Positions 28,800 to 37,687 of a DNA stretch of 64,000 bases are shown one piece after another. The stretch is from Pseudomonadota bacterium. GTDB taxonomy: Bacteria; Pseudomonadota; Alphaproteobacteria; Caulobacterales; Caulobacteraceae. The notes below the pieces were generated by a model. That model was given only the letters and a program-made list of their open reading frames with translations. It searched no databases and had not been told where the DNA came from. The translations under genes and the position numbers were made by a program. Within the stretch, counting starts at the first letter, position 1, and each line of letters starts with the position of its first letter. Location: assembly GCA_023456105.1 (NCBI GenBank), contig JAEYAO010000100.1, positions 62,001-126,000 on the forward strand, written 5' to 3'.

Positions 28800-29773
28800 G
28801 CGTCATTCGCAGCGCCGTCACGGGCGTCGGCTCGTACCTGCCCGAGCAGATCGTCACCAACGCCGATCTTGCGAAGATCGTCGACACCTCCGACGAGTGG
28901 ATCGTCGAACGCACCGGCATCCGTCAGCGGCACAAGGCGCGCGACGATCAGCCGACCAGCGACCTCGCCGTCGAGGCCGCGAAGAAGGCGCTGGAGGATG
29001 CGGGCCGCACGGCCGCCGACGTCGACCTGATCATCGTCGCGACCACCACGCCCGACATGACCTTTCCGGCCGTCGCCTCCATCGTGCAGCGCAAGCTCGG
29101 CACGGGCGTCGGCATCGCCTTCGACGTCCAGGCGGTGTGCTCGGGCTTCGTCTATGCGCTGAGCGTCGCCGACGGGTTCGTCGCGCGCGGCATGTCCAAA
29201 TGCGCCCTTGTCATCGGCGCCGAGGAGATGACGCGTCTGATGGACTGGACCGACCGCACCACCTGCGTGCTGTTCGGCGACGGCGCCGGCTGCGTGGTGG
29301 TGGAGCCGCGAGAGGGGCGGGGCACGGCGCAGGACCAGGGATTGCTCGGCTTCGCCTTGCGCTGCGACGGCTCCAAGACCGATCTGCTGTACGTGGACGG
29401 CGGGCCGGCCTCTACCGGGACAGTCGGCCATCTGCGCATGGCCGGCAATCAGGTGTTTCGCCATGCTGTAGTGAACATCGCCGAGGGCATCACCGCCGCC
29501 TGCGAGGTCGCGGGTGTAACCGTGCCTGAGGTCGACTGGTTCGTGCCCCACCAGGCCAACCAGCGCATCATCAAGGGCGTGGGCGATCGGCTGGGCCTGG
29601 ACGAGGACAAGGTGATCTCCACAGTCGCCGAGCACGCCAACACCTCTGCCGCGTCCATCCCCCTGGCGCTGAACGCCGCGATTCGCGACGGCCGGATCAA
29701 GCGGGGCGATCTGGTGCTGCTGGAAGCCATGGGCGGCGGCCTGACCTGGGGCGCTTGCGCAATCCGTCTATAA
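28796..29773 (+). CDS. fabH: 3-oxoacyl-ACP synthase III
   Basis: The 325-residue enzyme starts fatty-acid synthesis by condensing acetyl-CoA with malonyl-ACP. The catalytic triad is visible: Cys in VQAVCSGFVYAL, His in WFVPHQANQRII and Asn in EHANTSAASIPLAL. The operon with plsX matches the usual order. Confidence 0.98.
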   Translation: MSVIRSAVTGVGSYLPEQIVTNADLAKIVDTSDEWIVERTGIRQRHKARDDQPTSDLAVEAAKKALEDAGRTAADVDLIIVATTTPDMTFPAVASIVQRKLGTGVGIAFDVQAVCSGFVYALSVADGFVARGMSKCALVIGAEEMTRLMDWTDRTTCVLFGDGAGCVVVEPREGRGTAQDQGLLGFALRCDGSKTDLLYVDGGPASTGTVGHLRMAGNQVFRHAVVNIAEGITAACEVAGVTVPEVDWFVPHQANQRIIKGVGDRLGLDEDKVISTVAEHANTSAASIPLALNAAIRDGRIKRGDLVLLEAMGGGLTWGACAIRL

Positions 29774-29833
29774 GGCCTTCTTGATTTCGAATCGCTGCGG
29801 CGTCCTTATGGGGACCGCGACCTGGAGAAGCGG

Positions 29834-30142
29834 ATGTCCGAACAGAAGACCCTGACGCGGGCCGACTTGTGCGAAGCCGTCCACATGGAGGTCGGCCTGT
29901 CGCGGCACGAGTGCTCCAGCCTGGTCGAGCGCACCCTTGAGATGATCGTGGAGTCGCTGGAACGCGGCGAATTGGTCAAGCTTTCGGGCTTTGGCGTCTT
30001 TCAGGTGCGCGAGAAACGCGCGCGCATGGGTCGCAACCCGAAGACGGGCGAACCGGCGGCGATCAATCCTCGCCGCGTGATCAGTTTCCGCGCGTCTCAG
30101 ATCATGAAGGCCCGTGTGCACGACGCCGGCGCCTGCGATTGA
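29834..30142 (+). CDS. ihfA: Integration host factor subunit alpha
   Basis: The 102-residue HU/IHF-family protein bends DNA together with Ihf[21 protein letters not shown] at the N-terminus and [22 protein letters not shown] with the minor-groove Pro are diagnostic of IhfA. IHF is often needed for phage-type integrases, such as the one later in this window. It overlaps the MerR gene by four bases. Confidence 0.96.
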   Translation: MSEQKTLTRADLCEAVHMEVGLSRHECSSLVERTLEMIVESLERGELVKLSGFGVFQVREKRARMGRNPKTGEPAAINPRRVISFRASQIMKARVHDAGACD

Positions 30143-30540
30143 CGCCGGCTGCGACAGTCACCAAGAGCGCAGCTGCCTTTCGCACCATCTCGGAGGCGGC
30201 CGAGGCGGTCGGCGCGCCCCAGCACGTGCTCCGGTTCTGGGAAACGAAGTTCGCCTTCGTCGCCCCGGTCAAGCGAGCCGGTGGACGCCGCTTCTATCGT
30301 CCCGCTGACATCGAGACGCTGAAGGCCATCCGCCGGATGCTGCACGACGACGGCATGACCATTCGAGGCGTTCAGAGGCTCTATCAGGCCGGCGGCTTGA
30401 AGCGAATCCTGGCAGCGGAGGACGCCGACGGCGTCACCCGAGCGCGCACCGGCGCGCCGGCGTCTGCCGATGATCTTCATGCGCTGCTGGCGGACATTGA
30501 TGCTGCAAAAGCGCGGCTTGGCGCCGTGCTGGGGCGATAG
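30139..30540 (+). CDS. MerR family transcriptional regulator
   Basis: The 133-residue protein has a MerR winged helix: [25 protein letters not shown] (residues 14-38), then [23 protein letters not shown]. No effector-binding cysteines are seen, and the C-terminal part is a short helix. It is the usual gene after ihfA in Alphaproteobacteria; target unknown. The TTG start at 30139 overlaps the ihfA stop. Confidence 0.92.
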   Translation: MTPAATVTKSAAAFRTISEAAEAVGAPQHVLRFWETKFAFVAPVKRAGGRRFYRPADIETLKAIRRMLHDDGMTIRGVQRLYQAGGLKRILAAEDADGVTRARTGAPASADDLHALLADIDAAKARLGAVLGR

Positions 30541-30563
30541 CAGGAAACAACGCCTTTTTACGT

Positions 30564-30592
30564 TTGCGGCCCGGCTGAGTCGCCTCTATAGG
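30564..30592 (+). promoter_or_regulatory. Promoter of tRNA-Pro(GGG)
   Basis: TTGCGG and TATAGG hexamers separated by exactly 17 bases end ten bases before the mature tRNA, as expected for a sigma-70-type tRNA promoter. Confidence 0.65.
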
Positions 30593-30601
30593 GAGCGCCT
30601 T

Positions 30602-30678
<77 letters not shown>

Positions 30679-30685
30679 TTGAAAG

Positions 30686-30716
30686 AAAGCCCGCGATCTC
30701 GGTCGCGGGCTTTTCT
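30686..30716 (+). terminator. Rho-independent terminator after tRNA-Pro
   Basis: AAAGCCCGCGA pairs with TCGCGGGCTTT around a six-base loop and is followed by TTTCTG, eight bases after the tRNA. It also sits at the end of the convergent DUF2842 gene. Confidence 0.85.
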
Positions 30717-30723
30717 GTTTCCG

Positions 30724-30918
30724 TCAGCCCCGCTCGGCCCACTTCAGCAGCGGGATCAGGGGCAGGCCCCAGGCCGTGCCGCCGATGGCGAAGAACAGGA
30801 AGTCGAGCAGCGCCGAGGCGGGAAACAGGCCGCGCAGCGCGATCAGCGCCCAGACCCAGAAGGCGAGAAAGACCAGAACTCCCATCGCCGCGACGAACCG
30901 GCGGGCGCGAGCGCCCAT
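30724..30918 (-). CDS. DUF2842 small membrane protein
   Basis: The 64-residue protein has two hydrophobic helices (residues 8-28 and 32-54) and ends in GLPLIPLLKWAERG, the DUF2842 pattern (WGLPLIPLLKWA). Function unknown. Its ATG overlaps the stop of the upstream small membrane protein by one base (CATCA on the plus strand). Confidence 0.85.
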   Translation of the reverse strand: MGARARRFVAAMGVLVFLAFWVWALIALRGLFPASALLDFLFFAIGGTAWGLPLIPLLKWAERG

Positions 30919-31169
30919 CAGCGCTTGCTCCGGAACAGGAAAAAGGCGAGCAGGCAGAACACCGCCCCGCCCATCGCCCAGGGCGCCCACGCCCAGCTGT
31001 CGGTGATCGCCAGGGCGAAGACGCGCACCGCCAGGAACCAGCCGCACACCGCTCCCGTCGCGGACACCAGAGAGGTCGCCAGAAGCCCTCGCCGGCCGGT
31101 CAGAAGGTCGGCGACCGCCGCCAGCAACAGGGCGCCCACGGCGGCGGTGATGATCTCGGCGTACTCCAA
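30918..31169 (-). CDS. Small hydrophobic membrane protein
   Basis: An 83-residue protein with three predicted membrane helices and a short basic end (FFLFRSKR). I do not recognise the family. The TTG at 31167-31169 is chosen because a GAGAGGA ribosome site lies five bases upstream; the frame stays open to 31247, but the extra residues are Arg-rich and unconserved-looking. It is coupled to the DUF2842 gene. Confidence 0.65.
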   Translation of the reverse strand: MEYAEIITAAVGALLLAAVADLLTGRRGLLATSLVSATGAVCGWFLAVRVFALAITDSWAWAPWAMGGAVFCLLAFFLFRSKR

Positions 31170-31297
31170 GCCTGTCCTCTCATGGCGCAAGCGCGCCGTT
31201 AACTTAAAGCGACTCGATCTCGCCGCTCGAGCGGGGCATACCGCCACGGTCGCATCAACGATGACGGCACCATAGTCGGGTCAGCAGCAGGCGTCGA

Positions 31298-32398
31298 ATG
31301 AACCGTTTCGGGTCCTATGATCGCAGTCGCGTCGTGGCGGCGTGGCTGTTCGCCACCGCCGCCCTGGTGTTCGTGATGGTGGTGATCGGCGGGGTGACGC
31401 GTCTGACCGGGTCTGGGCTGTCCATCACCGAATGGAAGCCGATCATGGGGGCGATCCCGCCCTTGAACACCGCCGACTGGCTGGAGGCCTTCGAAAAGTA
31501 CAAGCAGATCCCGCAGTACGCCCAGGTCAACGCCGGCATGAGCCTGGCCGAGTTCCAGGGCATCTTCTGGTGGGAATGGCTGCACCGCTTAGTGGGGCGC
31601 GGGATCGGACTGGTGTTCGGCCTGCCGCTGGTCTTGTTTCTGCTGTTCCGGTTCGCCCCGCCGCGTTCGCGTCTGCGCCGATGGGCGATGCCGGATCGGC
31701 TGATCTGGCGCTGCGTGCTGCTGCTGGCGCTGGGCGGCCTCCAGGGTCTGATCGGCTGGTGGATGGTGTCCAGCGGGCTGTCCGAACGGGTCAGCGTCGC
31801 GCCTGAGCGGCTGGCGGTACACCTCGGCCTCGCATTCGTGCTGTTCGCCGCCCTGATCTGGACGGGCCTGGAGGCCTGGTTTGGAGAGAACCACGTCCGC
31901 CCGCCAGCGGGATGGGCCAGAGGAGCGGGGCTGCTGTTCGGGCTGGTGTTCCTGCAGTGCCTGCTGGGCGCGCTGGTTGCGGGGGGCAAGGCCGGGCTCG
32001 TCTACACGGACTGGCCCCTGATGAACGGTCAGGTCCTGCCGCCGGCCGACTGGAGCCTGGGCGCGGGCGCCTTCCTGCACGACCAGGCGCTGACGCAGTT
32101 CAATCACCGTTTAGGCGGCTATGTTCTGCTGATCGGGGCTTCCATCTACGCCTTTCAGGCCTGGCGCTGGCGCGTCGCCGAAGGGATGGGGGCGGGCGCC
32201 TTCGCCGTCGCCGGGGCGGTATGGCTGCAGGCGCTGCTGGGCGTCTTCACCTTGATCCACGCCGTGCCTCTTGTGCTGGGCGTCCTGCATCAGGCGGGTG
32301 CGGCCCTGGTGCTGGCGGCGGTGACGGCGAACCTGTGGATCGCGTTGCGCGCCCAGGCGCGCATCTTCATGAGCGGCCCCCGCGCCGTGCGGCGTTAG
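31298..32398 (+). CDS. ctaA: Heme A synthase (CtaA/COX15)
   Basis: The 366-residue membrane protein oxidises heme O to heme A for cytochrome oxidase. It has about eight transmembrane helices and the conserved segments GGVTRLTGSGLSITEWKPI, WWEWLHRLVGR and QFNHRLGGYVL, whose histidines bind heme. It is the COX15 type (alphaproteobacterial/mitochondrial). Confidence 0.97.
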   Translation: MNRFGSYDRSRVVAAWLFATAALVFVMVVIGGVTRLTGSGLSITEWKPIMGAIPPLNTADWLEAFEKYKQIPQYAQVNAGMSLAEFQGIFWWEWLHRLVGRGIGLVFGLPLVLFLLFRFAPPRSRLRRWAMPDRLIWRCVLLLALGGLQGLIGWWMVSSGLSERVSVAPERLAVHLGLAFVLFAALIWTGLEAWFGENHVRPPAGWARGAGLLFGLVFLQCLLGALVAGGKAGLVYTDWPLMNGQVLPPADWSLGAGAFLHDQALTQFNHRLGGYVLLIGASIYAFQAWRWRVAEGMGAGAFAVAGAVWLQALLGVFTLIHAVPLVLGVLHQAGAALVLAAVTANLWIALRAQARIFMSGPRAVRR

Positions 32399-32401
32399 AT
32401 G

Positions 32402-32417
32402 CGGTATTTTAATACCG
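32402..32417. repeat. AT-rich palindrome between ctaA and rplM
   Basis: CGGTATT-TT-AATACCG is a 7-bp inverted repeat four bases after the ctaA stop, standing out from the GC-rich surroundings. It could be a weak terminator without a T-tract or an operator; a half-copy (GCGGTA) recurs 30 bases later. No known regulator is assigned. Confidence 0.5.
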
Positions 32418-32475
32418 TACAGATTTTACGTTGTCATATCAATGCGGTAGCGCGAGATGTCCAGGGCGAACTGCA

Positions 32476-32504
32476 TTGACGTAGACGGACGCCTCCTGTA
32501 CTAG
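32476..32504 (+). promoter_or_regulatory. Promoter of the rplM-rpsI operon
   Basis: TTGACG and TACTAG hexamers are separated by exactly 17 bases, giving a transcript with a leader of about 55 bases before rplM. This is the best sigma-70-like promoter in the window and fits a ribosomal protein operon. Confidence 0.7.
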
Positions 32505-32565
32505 CGCGCCTTCCTTCGGTTCCCCAGCGGGGCCGGACCCGATTTCGTCTTCCAGGAACAACCTC

Positions 32566-33042
32566 ATGCTGAAGAGCACCACGGCTTCGTTGAAGCCGGC
32601 CGAGGTCGAGAAGAAGTGGATCCATATCGACGCCGAAGGCGTCGTGGTGGGCCGCCTCGCGACCTTTATCGCCAACCGCCTGCGCGGCAAGCACCGCGGC
32701 GACTACACCCCGCACGTCGATTGCGGCGACTATGTCGTCGTGACCAACGTCGACAAGGTGGTGTTCACCGGCAAGAAGTCGACCGACAAGGTCTATTATC
32801 GTCACACCGGCCACCCGGGCGGCGTCAAGGAGACCACCCCGGCCAAGGTGCTGGGCGGCCGTTTCCCCGAGCGCGTGCTTGAAAAGGCTGTCGAGCGCAT
32901 GCTGCCCAAGGAAAGCCCGCTGGCCCGCAAGCAGATGACGCACCTGCGTCTGTTCGCCGGCTCCGAGCACAGCCACGAAGCCCAACAGCCGGAAACCGTC
33001 GACTTCAAGTCGATGTCGGCCAAGAACGTCCGGAGCGCCTGA
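32566..33042 (+). CDS. rplM: 50S ribosomal protein L13
   Basis: The 158-residue protein has the L13 signatures [18 protein letters not shown] near residue 17 and [11 protein letters not shown] near 49, and [21 protein letters not shown]. The sequence continues with the usual L13 C-terminus, including the HEAQQPE segment. rpsI follows after two bases, the universal L13-S9 operon. Confidence 0.99.
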   Translation: MLKSTTASLKPAEVEKKWIHIDAEGVVVGRLATFIANRLRGKHRGDYTPHVDCGDYVVVTNVDKVVFTGKKSTDKVYYRHTGHPGGVKETTPAKVLGGRFPERVLEKAVERMLPKESPLARKQMTHLRLFAGSEHSHEAQQPETVDFKSMSAKNVRSA

Positions 33043-33044
33043 GC

Positions 33045-33536
33045 ATGACTGACGCGACGCAAACGACCGCGACCGGCTTCGACGCCCTGCGCGGCCTGAC
33101 CGCCTCGGCCGAGGCCGAAGCCCCCGTCTATGAGCAGAAGCTGGACTCGCTGGGCCGCGCCTATTCGACCGGCAAGCGCAAGAACGCCATCGCCCGCGTG
33201 TGGGTGAAGCCCGGCACCGGCAAGATCACCATCAACGGCAAGGACCAGGAGCAGTATTTCGCTCGTCCCGTGCTGCGCATGATGATCGCCCAGCCGCTGA
33301 CGGTCTCGGACCGCGCGACCCAGTACGACGTGATCTGCACGGTCGAGGGCTCGGGCCTGTCGGGCCAGGCCGGCGCCATCCGCCACGGCCTGTCGCACGC
33401 CCTGACGCACTATGAGCCGGAACTGCGCAAGGTCCTGAAGCCGCACGGCTTCCTGACCCGCGACGCCCGTGTCGTCGAGCGCAAGAAGTACGGTCGCGCC
33501 AAGGCTCGCCGCAGCTTCCAGTTCTCGAAGCGCTAA
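33045..33536 (+). CDS. rpsI: 30S ribosomal protein S9
   Basis: The 163-residue protein has an N-terminal extension of about 35 residues and then the S9 core: [33 protein letters not shown], and the invariant C-terminal tail ending in SKR that reaches the P-site tRNA. Confidence 0.99.
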   Translation: MTDATQTTATGFDALRGLTASAEAEAPVYEQKLDSLGRAYSTGKRKNAIARVWVKPGTGKITINGKDQEQYFARPVLRMMIAQPLTVSDRATQYDVICTVEGSGLSGQAGAIRHGLSHALTHYEPELRKVLKPHGFLTRDARVVERKKYGRAKARRSFQFSKR

Positions 33537-33571
33537 GTCCGGTCGCAAGCGCGACAGGCGAAAACGAACAG

Positions 33572-33605
33572 GGCGCTTCGGGGACCACCCGAAGCGCCTT
33601 TTTTC
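33572..33605 (+). terminator. Rho-independent terminator of rplM-rpsI
   Basis: GGCGCTTCG pairs with CGAAGCGCC around a nine-base loop and is followed by a run of Ts (33599-33605), 35 bases after the rpsI stop. Confidence 0.92.
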
Positions 33606-33634
33606 TGTCCGCAGATGCGGCCAAGGCGGAACGC

Positions 33635-34570
33635 ATGACCCACACCCTCTTCATCGACGGCGAGGCCGGCACCACGGGACTGGAGATCCGCGAGCGGCTG
33701 GAGGCGCGCGGCGATCTGGAGTTGATCCTGCTGGGTGAACGGCGCCGCGACGTGGAGGCGCGACGCGAGGCGCTGAACGCGGCCGATGCGGTGATCCTGT
33801 GCCTGCCCGACGACGCGGCGCGGGAGGCCGTCGGTCTGATCGAAAATCCGGCCGTGAAGGTGATCGACGCCTCGACCGCCTATCGCGTCGCACCGGACTG
33901 GACCTACGGCTTCCCCGAGATGGATGAGGACCAGCGCGCGGCCGTGGCGAGGGCCACGCGCGTGTCCAATCCCGGCTGCTATCCGACCGGCTTCATCGGT
34001 CTGATGCGTCCCCTGGTGCGGGCGGGGATCGTGCCCGCGGATCGGCCGATCACCGTGAACGCCGTGTCCGGCTATTCCGGCGGCGGCAAGGCCATGATCG
34101 CCGAGTTCGAAGAGAAGCGGGGCGCGCCGCCCTTTCGCGCTTACGGCCTCTCCCTCCAGCACAAGCACGTGCCGGAGATGACGCGCCATGCGGGCCTGAA
34201 CACCCCCCTGCTGTTCGCGCCTGCGGTGGGCGCCTATCGCCAGGGCATGCTGGTGGAGGTTCCGCTGCATCTGTCCAGCCTGCCCGAGACACCGTCGGTG
34301 GAGCGGATCCACGGAGCGCTGGTCGAACATTACGAGGGCGCTCGCTTCGTCGAGGTCGCGGACCTGGACGAGACCGAGTCCATGACGGGCATCGATCCGC
34401 AGGGGCTGAACGGCACCAATCGCATGCGGCTGCATGTGTTCGGCGACCGGGGCGGCGAACAGGTGCGGCTGGTCGCGCTGCTGGACAATCTGGGCAAGGG
34501 CGCCTCGGGCGCGGCGGTGCAGAACCTCAATCTGATGCTGGGTCTGGACGAGGCGACGGGCCTGAGCTGA
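33635..34570 (+). CDS. argC: N-acetyl-gamma-glutamyl-phosphate reductase (type 2)
   Basis: The 311-residue enzyme reduces N-acetylglutamyl phosphate in arginine synthesis. The short (type 2) form is indicated by length and the N-terminus FIDGEAGTTGLEIRERL. The catalytic Cys is in SNPGCYPTGFIGLMRPL near residue 111, and the active-site His lies in SLQHKHVPEM. Confidence 0.96.
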   Translation: MTHTLFIDGEAGTTGLEIRERLEARGDLELILLGERRRDVEARREALNAADAVILCLPDDAAREAVGLIENPAVKVIDASTAYRVAPDWTYGFPEMDEDQRAAVARATRVSNPGCYPTGFIGLMRPLVRAGIVPADRPITVNAVSGYSGGGKAMIAEFEEKRGAPPFRAYGLSLQHKHVPEMTRHAGLNTPLLFAPAVGAYRQGMLVEVPLHLSSLPETPSVERIHGALVEHYEGARFVEVADLDETESMTGIDPQGLNGTNRMRLHVFGDRGGEQVRLVALLDNLGKGASGAAVQNLNLMLGLDEATGLS

Positions 34571-34577
34571 CCCCGCT

Positions 34578-34955
34578 TCAGTCGTCGGCGCGCGCCTTCA
34601 GGGCCGAGTCGATCGTCAGGCCGAACCAGATCGAGGCGATGATAATCAGCAGGCCGTAATCCCGTCCCGGCGCGAACACCGGCGCGGACGCCGCAGCGAT
34701 CACCAGCAACGGGAACAGCCCGGCGAAGGCGGCGGTCGCCGGAGCGTCGCGGCGAATCAGCGGTCGTGCGTCCCGCTTCATGAACCTGGACACAGGGCCG
34801 TTCGCGACCACGAACACGAGGGCGCAGATCGCCGCCAGCAGGGCGTAGCGCAGCTGTGATCCCGGTACGCCGTAGAGCCCCGCGGTCATGACCAGCAGGA
34901 TCAGGGCGACGCCGGTGCTGACGGCCAAAAGCAGGTTGGGTTCGAAACGGCTCAA
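34578..34955 (-). CDS. Hypothetical integral membrane protein
   Basis: The 125-residue protein has about four hydrophobic helices (residues 8-27, 34-51, 73-91 and 100-115) separated by a basic loop (RFMKRDARPLIRRD). I do not recognise a family. It is convergent with argC, seven bases between stops. Confidence 0.7.
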   Translation of the reverse strand: MSRFEPNLLLAVSTGVALILLVMTAGLYGVPGSQLRYALLAAICALVFVVANGPVSRFMKRDARPLIRRDAPATAAFAGLFPLLVIAAASAPVFAPGRDYGLLIIIASIWFGLTIDSALKARADD

Positions 34956-35123
34956 TATCCGGCGCCCTTATCCGCGAGGTACGCCCAAGATGGGAATCGC
35001 CGCGTTCGATTGCTTGCCACGGGAGCCTACTCCTGTGACGAACACCCATACTAGTGCGGCCGACGGTCCCGGGCGCGCTCGGGCTTCCGCCGATTGGGGC
35101 GATGGCCTATGTCCTGTTCGACC

Positions 35124-35558
35124 ATGAGCCACCTTTCGATAAAGACCGTTCTCGTCGCCGCTGCGGGACTGGCGACCTGCGGCTGCACCACGGCCCTGGA
35201 CCGCAGCCAGGCGGCGGTCGGCCCGATGTCGGAGCGTGTCGACGCGCTGGTGGCGGCCAATCGGACCTATCCGCGCTGGGCCGACTTCCCCGCCGCGCCC
35301 GCCGATCTCCCGACATCTCAGGTGTTGGCCGAGCGGGTGAGCGATCTGCAGGGATCCAGCCTGCGTCTGGCCGGTGAAACCTCCACGATCGACTGGACCC
35401 TGGGCGATCCCGAGACCCTTGCCGCCGAGACTCGCCGGGCCGTGGGCGCCGTGCCGGCGTCGCCGGACGCGATACGTACGGAGGCCGAAGTCGAAGCCTT
35501 CGCCCGCCGGCTGCGGGAACGCGCAAAGGCGCCGCCGCCGATCGATCGCCAGCCTTGA
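35124..35558 (+). CDS. Hypothetical lipoprotein-like secreted protein
   Basis: The 144-residue protein starts with a signal-like segment SIKTVLVAAAGLATCGC that may be lipidated on one of its two cysteines, although the lipobox is imperfect. The rest is soluble with a Trp-containing core (TYPRWADFPAAP) and a charged C-terminal helix. The ATG at 35124 places the signal at the N-terminus. It precedes recJ by 12 bases and is commonly found there in relatives, but its function is unknown. Confidence 0.7.
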   Translation: MSHLSIKTVLVAAAGLATCGCTTALDRSQAAVGPMSERVDALVAANRTYPRWADFPAAPADLPTSQVLAERVSDLQGSSLRLAGETSTIDWTLGDPETLAAETRRAVGAVPASPDAIRTEAEVEAFARRLRERAKAPPPIDRQP

Positions 35559-35570
35559 GGCGTCCGGGCC

Positions 35571-37385
35571 ATGGCTGATGGTGGAGCCGGTGCGGGCGGC
35601 CGGCCCGCCTTTCTGGGAGTCGAGCGATCGTTGTCGGGCCGCACCTGGCGTCAGCGGCCGGCCGACGCTTCGCTTGTGCGGCATCACATGCAGGCCTTGG
35701 GTCTGGACGAGCCCCTGGCGCGCGCCATGGCGTCGCGAAACGTCGGCGCTGACGAGGGCGCGCACTATCTGAAGCCGACGCTGCGCGCGCTGTTCCCGGA
35801 CCCATCGTGCTTCGCCGACATGGATGCGGCCGCTACTGCGATCGTGGACGCGGTGAAGCGCGACGCCAGCATCCATGTCTTCGCCGACTACGACGTCGAC
35901 GGCGCCGCAAGCGCCGCCCTCCTGATTCGCTGGTTCAGGGCCGTGGGAACAGAGGCGTCCATCTATGTGCCGGACCGGCTGACCGAAGGTTATGGTCCCA
36001 GCGCGCGCGCCTTTGACACGTTGAAGGCCGGGGGGGCCGAGCTCGTCATCACGGTGGATTGCGGCGCCGCGGCGAACGAGGCCCTCGCGCATGCCGCCGC
36101 CATCGACCTGCCGGTCGTGGTCGTCGATCACCACCTGATGCGGGCCGAGCCGCCCAGGGCGTTGGCCGTGGTCAATCCGAACCGCCCCGACTGCGGATCG
36201 GGACAGGGCGCCCTGGCGGCGGCCGGTGTGGTCTTTGTGCTGCTGGCGGCGCTGAACCGCGAGGGGCGCAGGCAGGGTCTGTTCGCCGAGCGGGCGGAGC
36301 CCGACATCCGCCGCTGGATGGACCTGGCGGCGCTGGGCGCGATCTGCGACGTGACGCGCCTGTCGGGCTTCAATCGCGCCCTCACAGGCCTTGGCCTGAA
36401 GGTCATGAGCGACTGGAGCAATCCCGGCCTGCACGCCTTGCTGAAGGCGGCGGGCGTGGAGCCGAGCGAGGCCAAGGTCAGCCACGCGGGCTTCATCCTG
36501 GGGCCCAGGATCAATGCGGGCGGGCGTATCGGGCGTTCGGACCTGGGCGCAAGATTGCTGTCCACCGATGACGCGACCGAGGCCGCCCGGCTCGCGGCCG
36601 AACTGGACGCCCTGAACGTCCAGCGGCGCGAGGTCGAGCGCGAGGTCACCGAAACCGCCATCCGGCGCGTCGAGGCGACCGGCGCGCACGCCGACGATTC
36701 GCCCGTCGTGGTCGTCGCCGGGGAGGACTGGCATCCGGGCGTGGTCGGCATCGTAGCCGGGCGCCTGCGTGAGCGCTGGCGCAAGCCGGTGATCGTGATC
36801 GGGATCGACCCGGTGACCGGCGTCGGCAAGGGGTCGGGCCGGTCGCAGCCGGGCATGAACCTGGGACGCGCCGTTCAGGCGGCGTGGGAGGAGGGCGTCC
36901 TGCTCGCCGGGGGCGGCCACGCCATGGCGGCGGGCCTGACCATGCATCGGGCGCGTCTCAACGATCTGGTGGCCTTCCTGCACGCGAGACTTGCGGCTGA
37001 GCGCGTCGAGGCTCTGGCCGATGACGTCCTGGACATCGACGCCCTGATCGAGCCTGGCGGCGCCAGTCGCGACCTGTTTGAGGCGTTTGAGCAGCTGGCG
37101 CCCTTTGGCCCCGGCAACCCGGAGCCGGTCTTCGCGCTGAGCGGCGTCCAGGCGCGCGAGCCCATGCAGATCAACGGCGGCCACATCCGTTGCCGCCTTG
37201 TCGCGCCCGATGGCGGCGGCCTGCGAGCGGTCGCCTGGCGGTGCGCCGACCTGCCTCAGGGACGCGCTCTGCTGTCGGGCCAAGGCGGTCTCAGCGTCGT
37301 CGGGCGGCTGAAGGCGGACGACTGGAACGGCCGCCGCGGCGTTCAGTTCGAGATCGAGGATGTCGCCGATCCACGCATGGCCTGA
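35571..37385 (+). CDS. recJ: Single-stranded-DNA-specific exonuclease RecJ
   Basis: The 604-residue 5'-3' exonuclease acts in recombination and mismatch repair. DHH-family motifs are present: ADYDVDGAASAALLIRWF near residue 104, VVVDHHLM near 184, and the DHHA1-domain glycine motif LLAGGGHAMAAGLTM near 445, followed by the C-terminal OB fold. Confidence 0.97.
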   Translation: MADGGAGAGGRPAFLGVERSLSGRTWRQRPADASLVRHHMQALGLDEPLARAMASRNVGADEGAHYLKPTLRALFPDPSCFADMDAAATAIVDAVKRDASIHVFADYDVDGAASAALLIRWFRAVGTEASIYVPDRLTEGYGPSARAFDTLKAGGAELVITVDCGAAANEALAHAAAIDLPVVVVDHHLMRAEPPRALAVVNPNRPDCGSGQGALAAAGVVFVLLAALNREGRRQGLFAERAEPDIRRWMDLAALGAICDVTRLSGFNRALTGLGLKVMSDWSNPGLHALLKAAGVEPSEAKVSHAGFILGPRINAGGRIGRSDLGARLLSTDDATEAARLAAELDALNVQRREVEREVTETAIRRVEATGAHADDSPVVVVAGEDWHPGVVGIVAGRLRERWRKPVIVIGIDPVTGVGKGSGRSQPGMNLGRAVQAAWEEGVLLAGGGHAMAAGLTMHRARLNDLVAFLHARLAAERVEALADDVLDIDALIEPGGASRDLFEAFEQLAPFGPGNPEPVFALSGVQAREPMQINGGHIRCRLVAPDGGGLRAVAWRCADLPQGRALLSGQGGLSVVGRLKADDWNGRRGVQFEIEDVADPRMA

Positions 37386-37434
37386 GGCCAAGCTTGACCT
37401 TTCGGCGTTCGTTCATTTTCCTCATTTTTCTCGC

Positions 37435-37463
37435 TTGCACAGCCGAAAAGGCCCGGCTATATC
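37435..37463 (+). promoter_or_regulatory. Promoter of tRNA-Glu
   Basis: TTGCAC and TATATC hexamers with exactly 17 bases between them end 19 bases before the mature tRNA-Glu. Confidence 0.65.
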
Positions 37464-37482
37464 GCCGGCTCTCCCGCGCAGC

Positions 37483-37557
37483 GGTCCCTTCGTCTATCGG
37501 TTAGGACGTCAGGTTTTCAACCTGAAAAGAGGGGTTCGATTCCCCTAGGGACTGCCA
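37483..37557 (+). tRNA. tRNA-Glu (anticodon TTC), integration target
   Basis: The 75-base tRNA has acceptor stem GGTCCCT/AGGGACT, anticodon stem TCAGG/CCTGA with loop TTTTCAA (anticodon TTC), T-arm GGGGTTCGATTCCCC, discriminator G and encoded CCA. Its last 17 bases are repeated at 53266-53282, showing that the mobile element integrated here and rebuilt an intact tRNA. A leader segment (37470-37478) can pair with the trailer (37558-37566). Confidence 0.95.
37541..37557 (+). repeat. Left attachment-site repeat (attL core)
   Basis: TCCCCTAGGGACTGCCA, the 3' end of tRNA-Glu, is identical to 53266-53282. Similarity continues for eight more bases (CGCGGGAG) with a single-base offset, so the full att region may be about 25 bp. 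Confidence 0.92.
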
Positions 37558-37687
37558 CGCGGGAGATTTCGTATGAAATCAAGCTACTACGACCCGATAG
37601 GGCTGGCTTTTTCTACGTTCTTTTCCACGAAGCGTTGAAAGCTTTCCGGTCGGCTCTTGCTGCTGTTATTCGCGGTTCGAGAGACCG

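Noticed and set aside
34968..37391. A minus-strand open frame of about 800 codons opposite recJ
   Set aside because: Composition is that of an antisense shadow of a GC-rich gene, and recJ on the plus strand is clearly real.
37573..37638. A 21-codon frame starting ATGAAATCAAGC just inside the left att repeat
   Set aside because: It has only a weak GGAGA site, a bare 21 residues and no terminator or conservation evidence; too likely to be chance.
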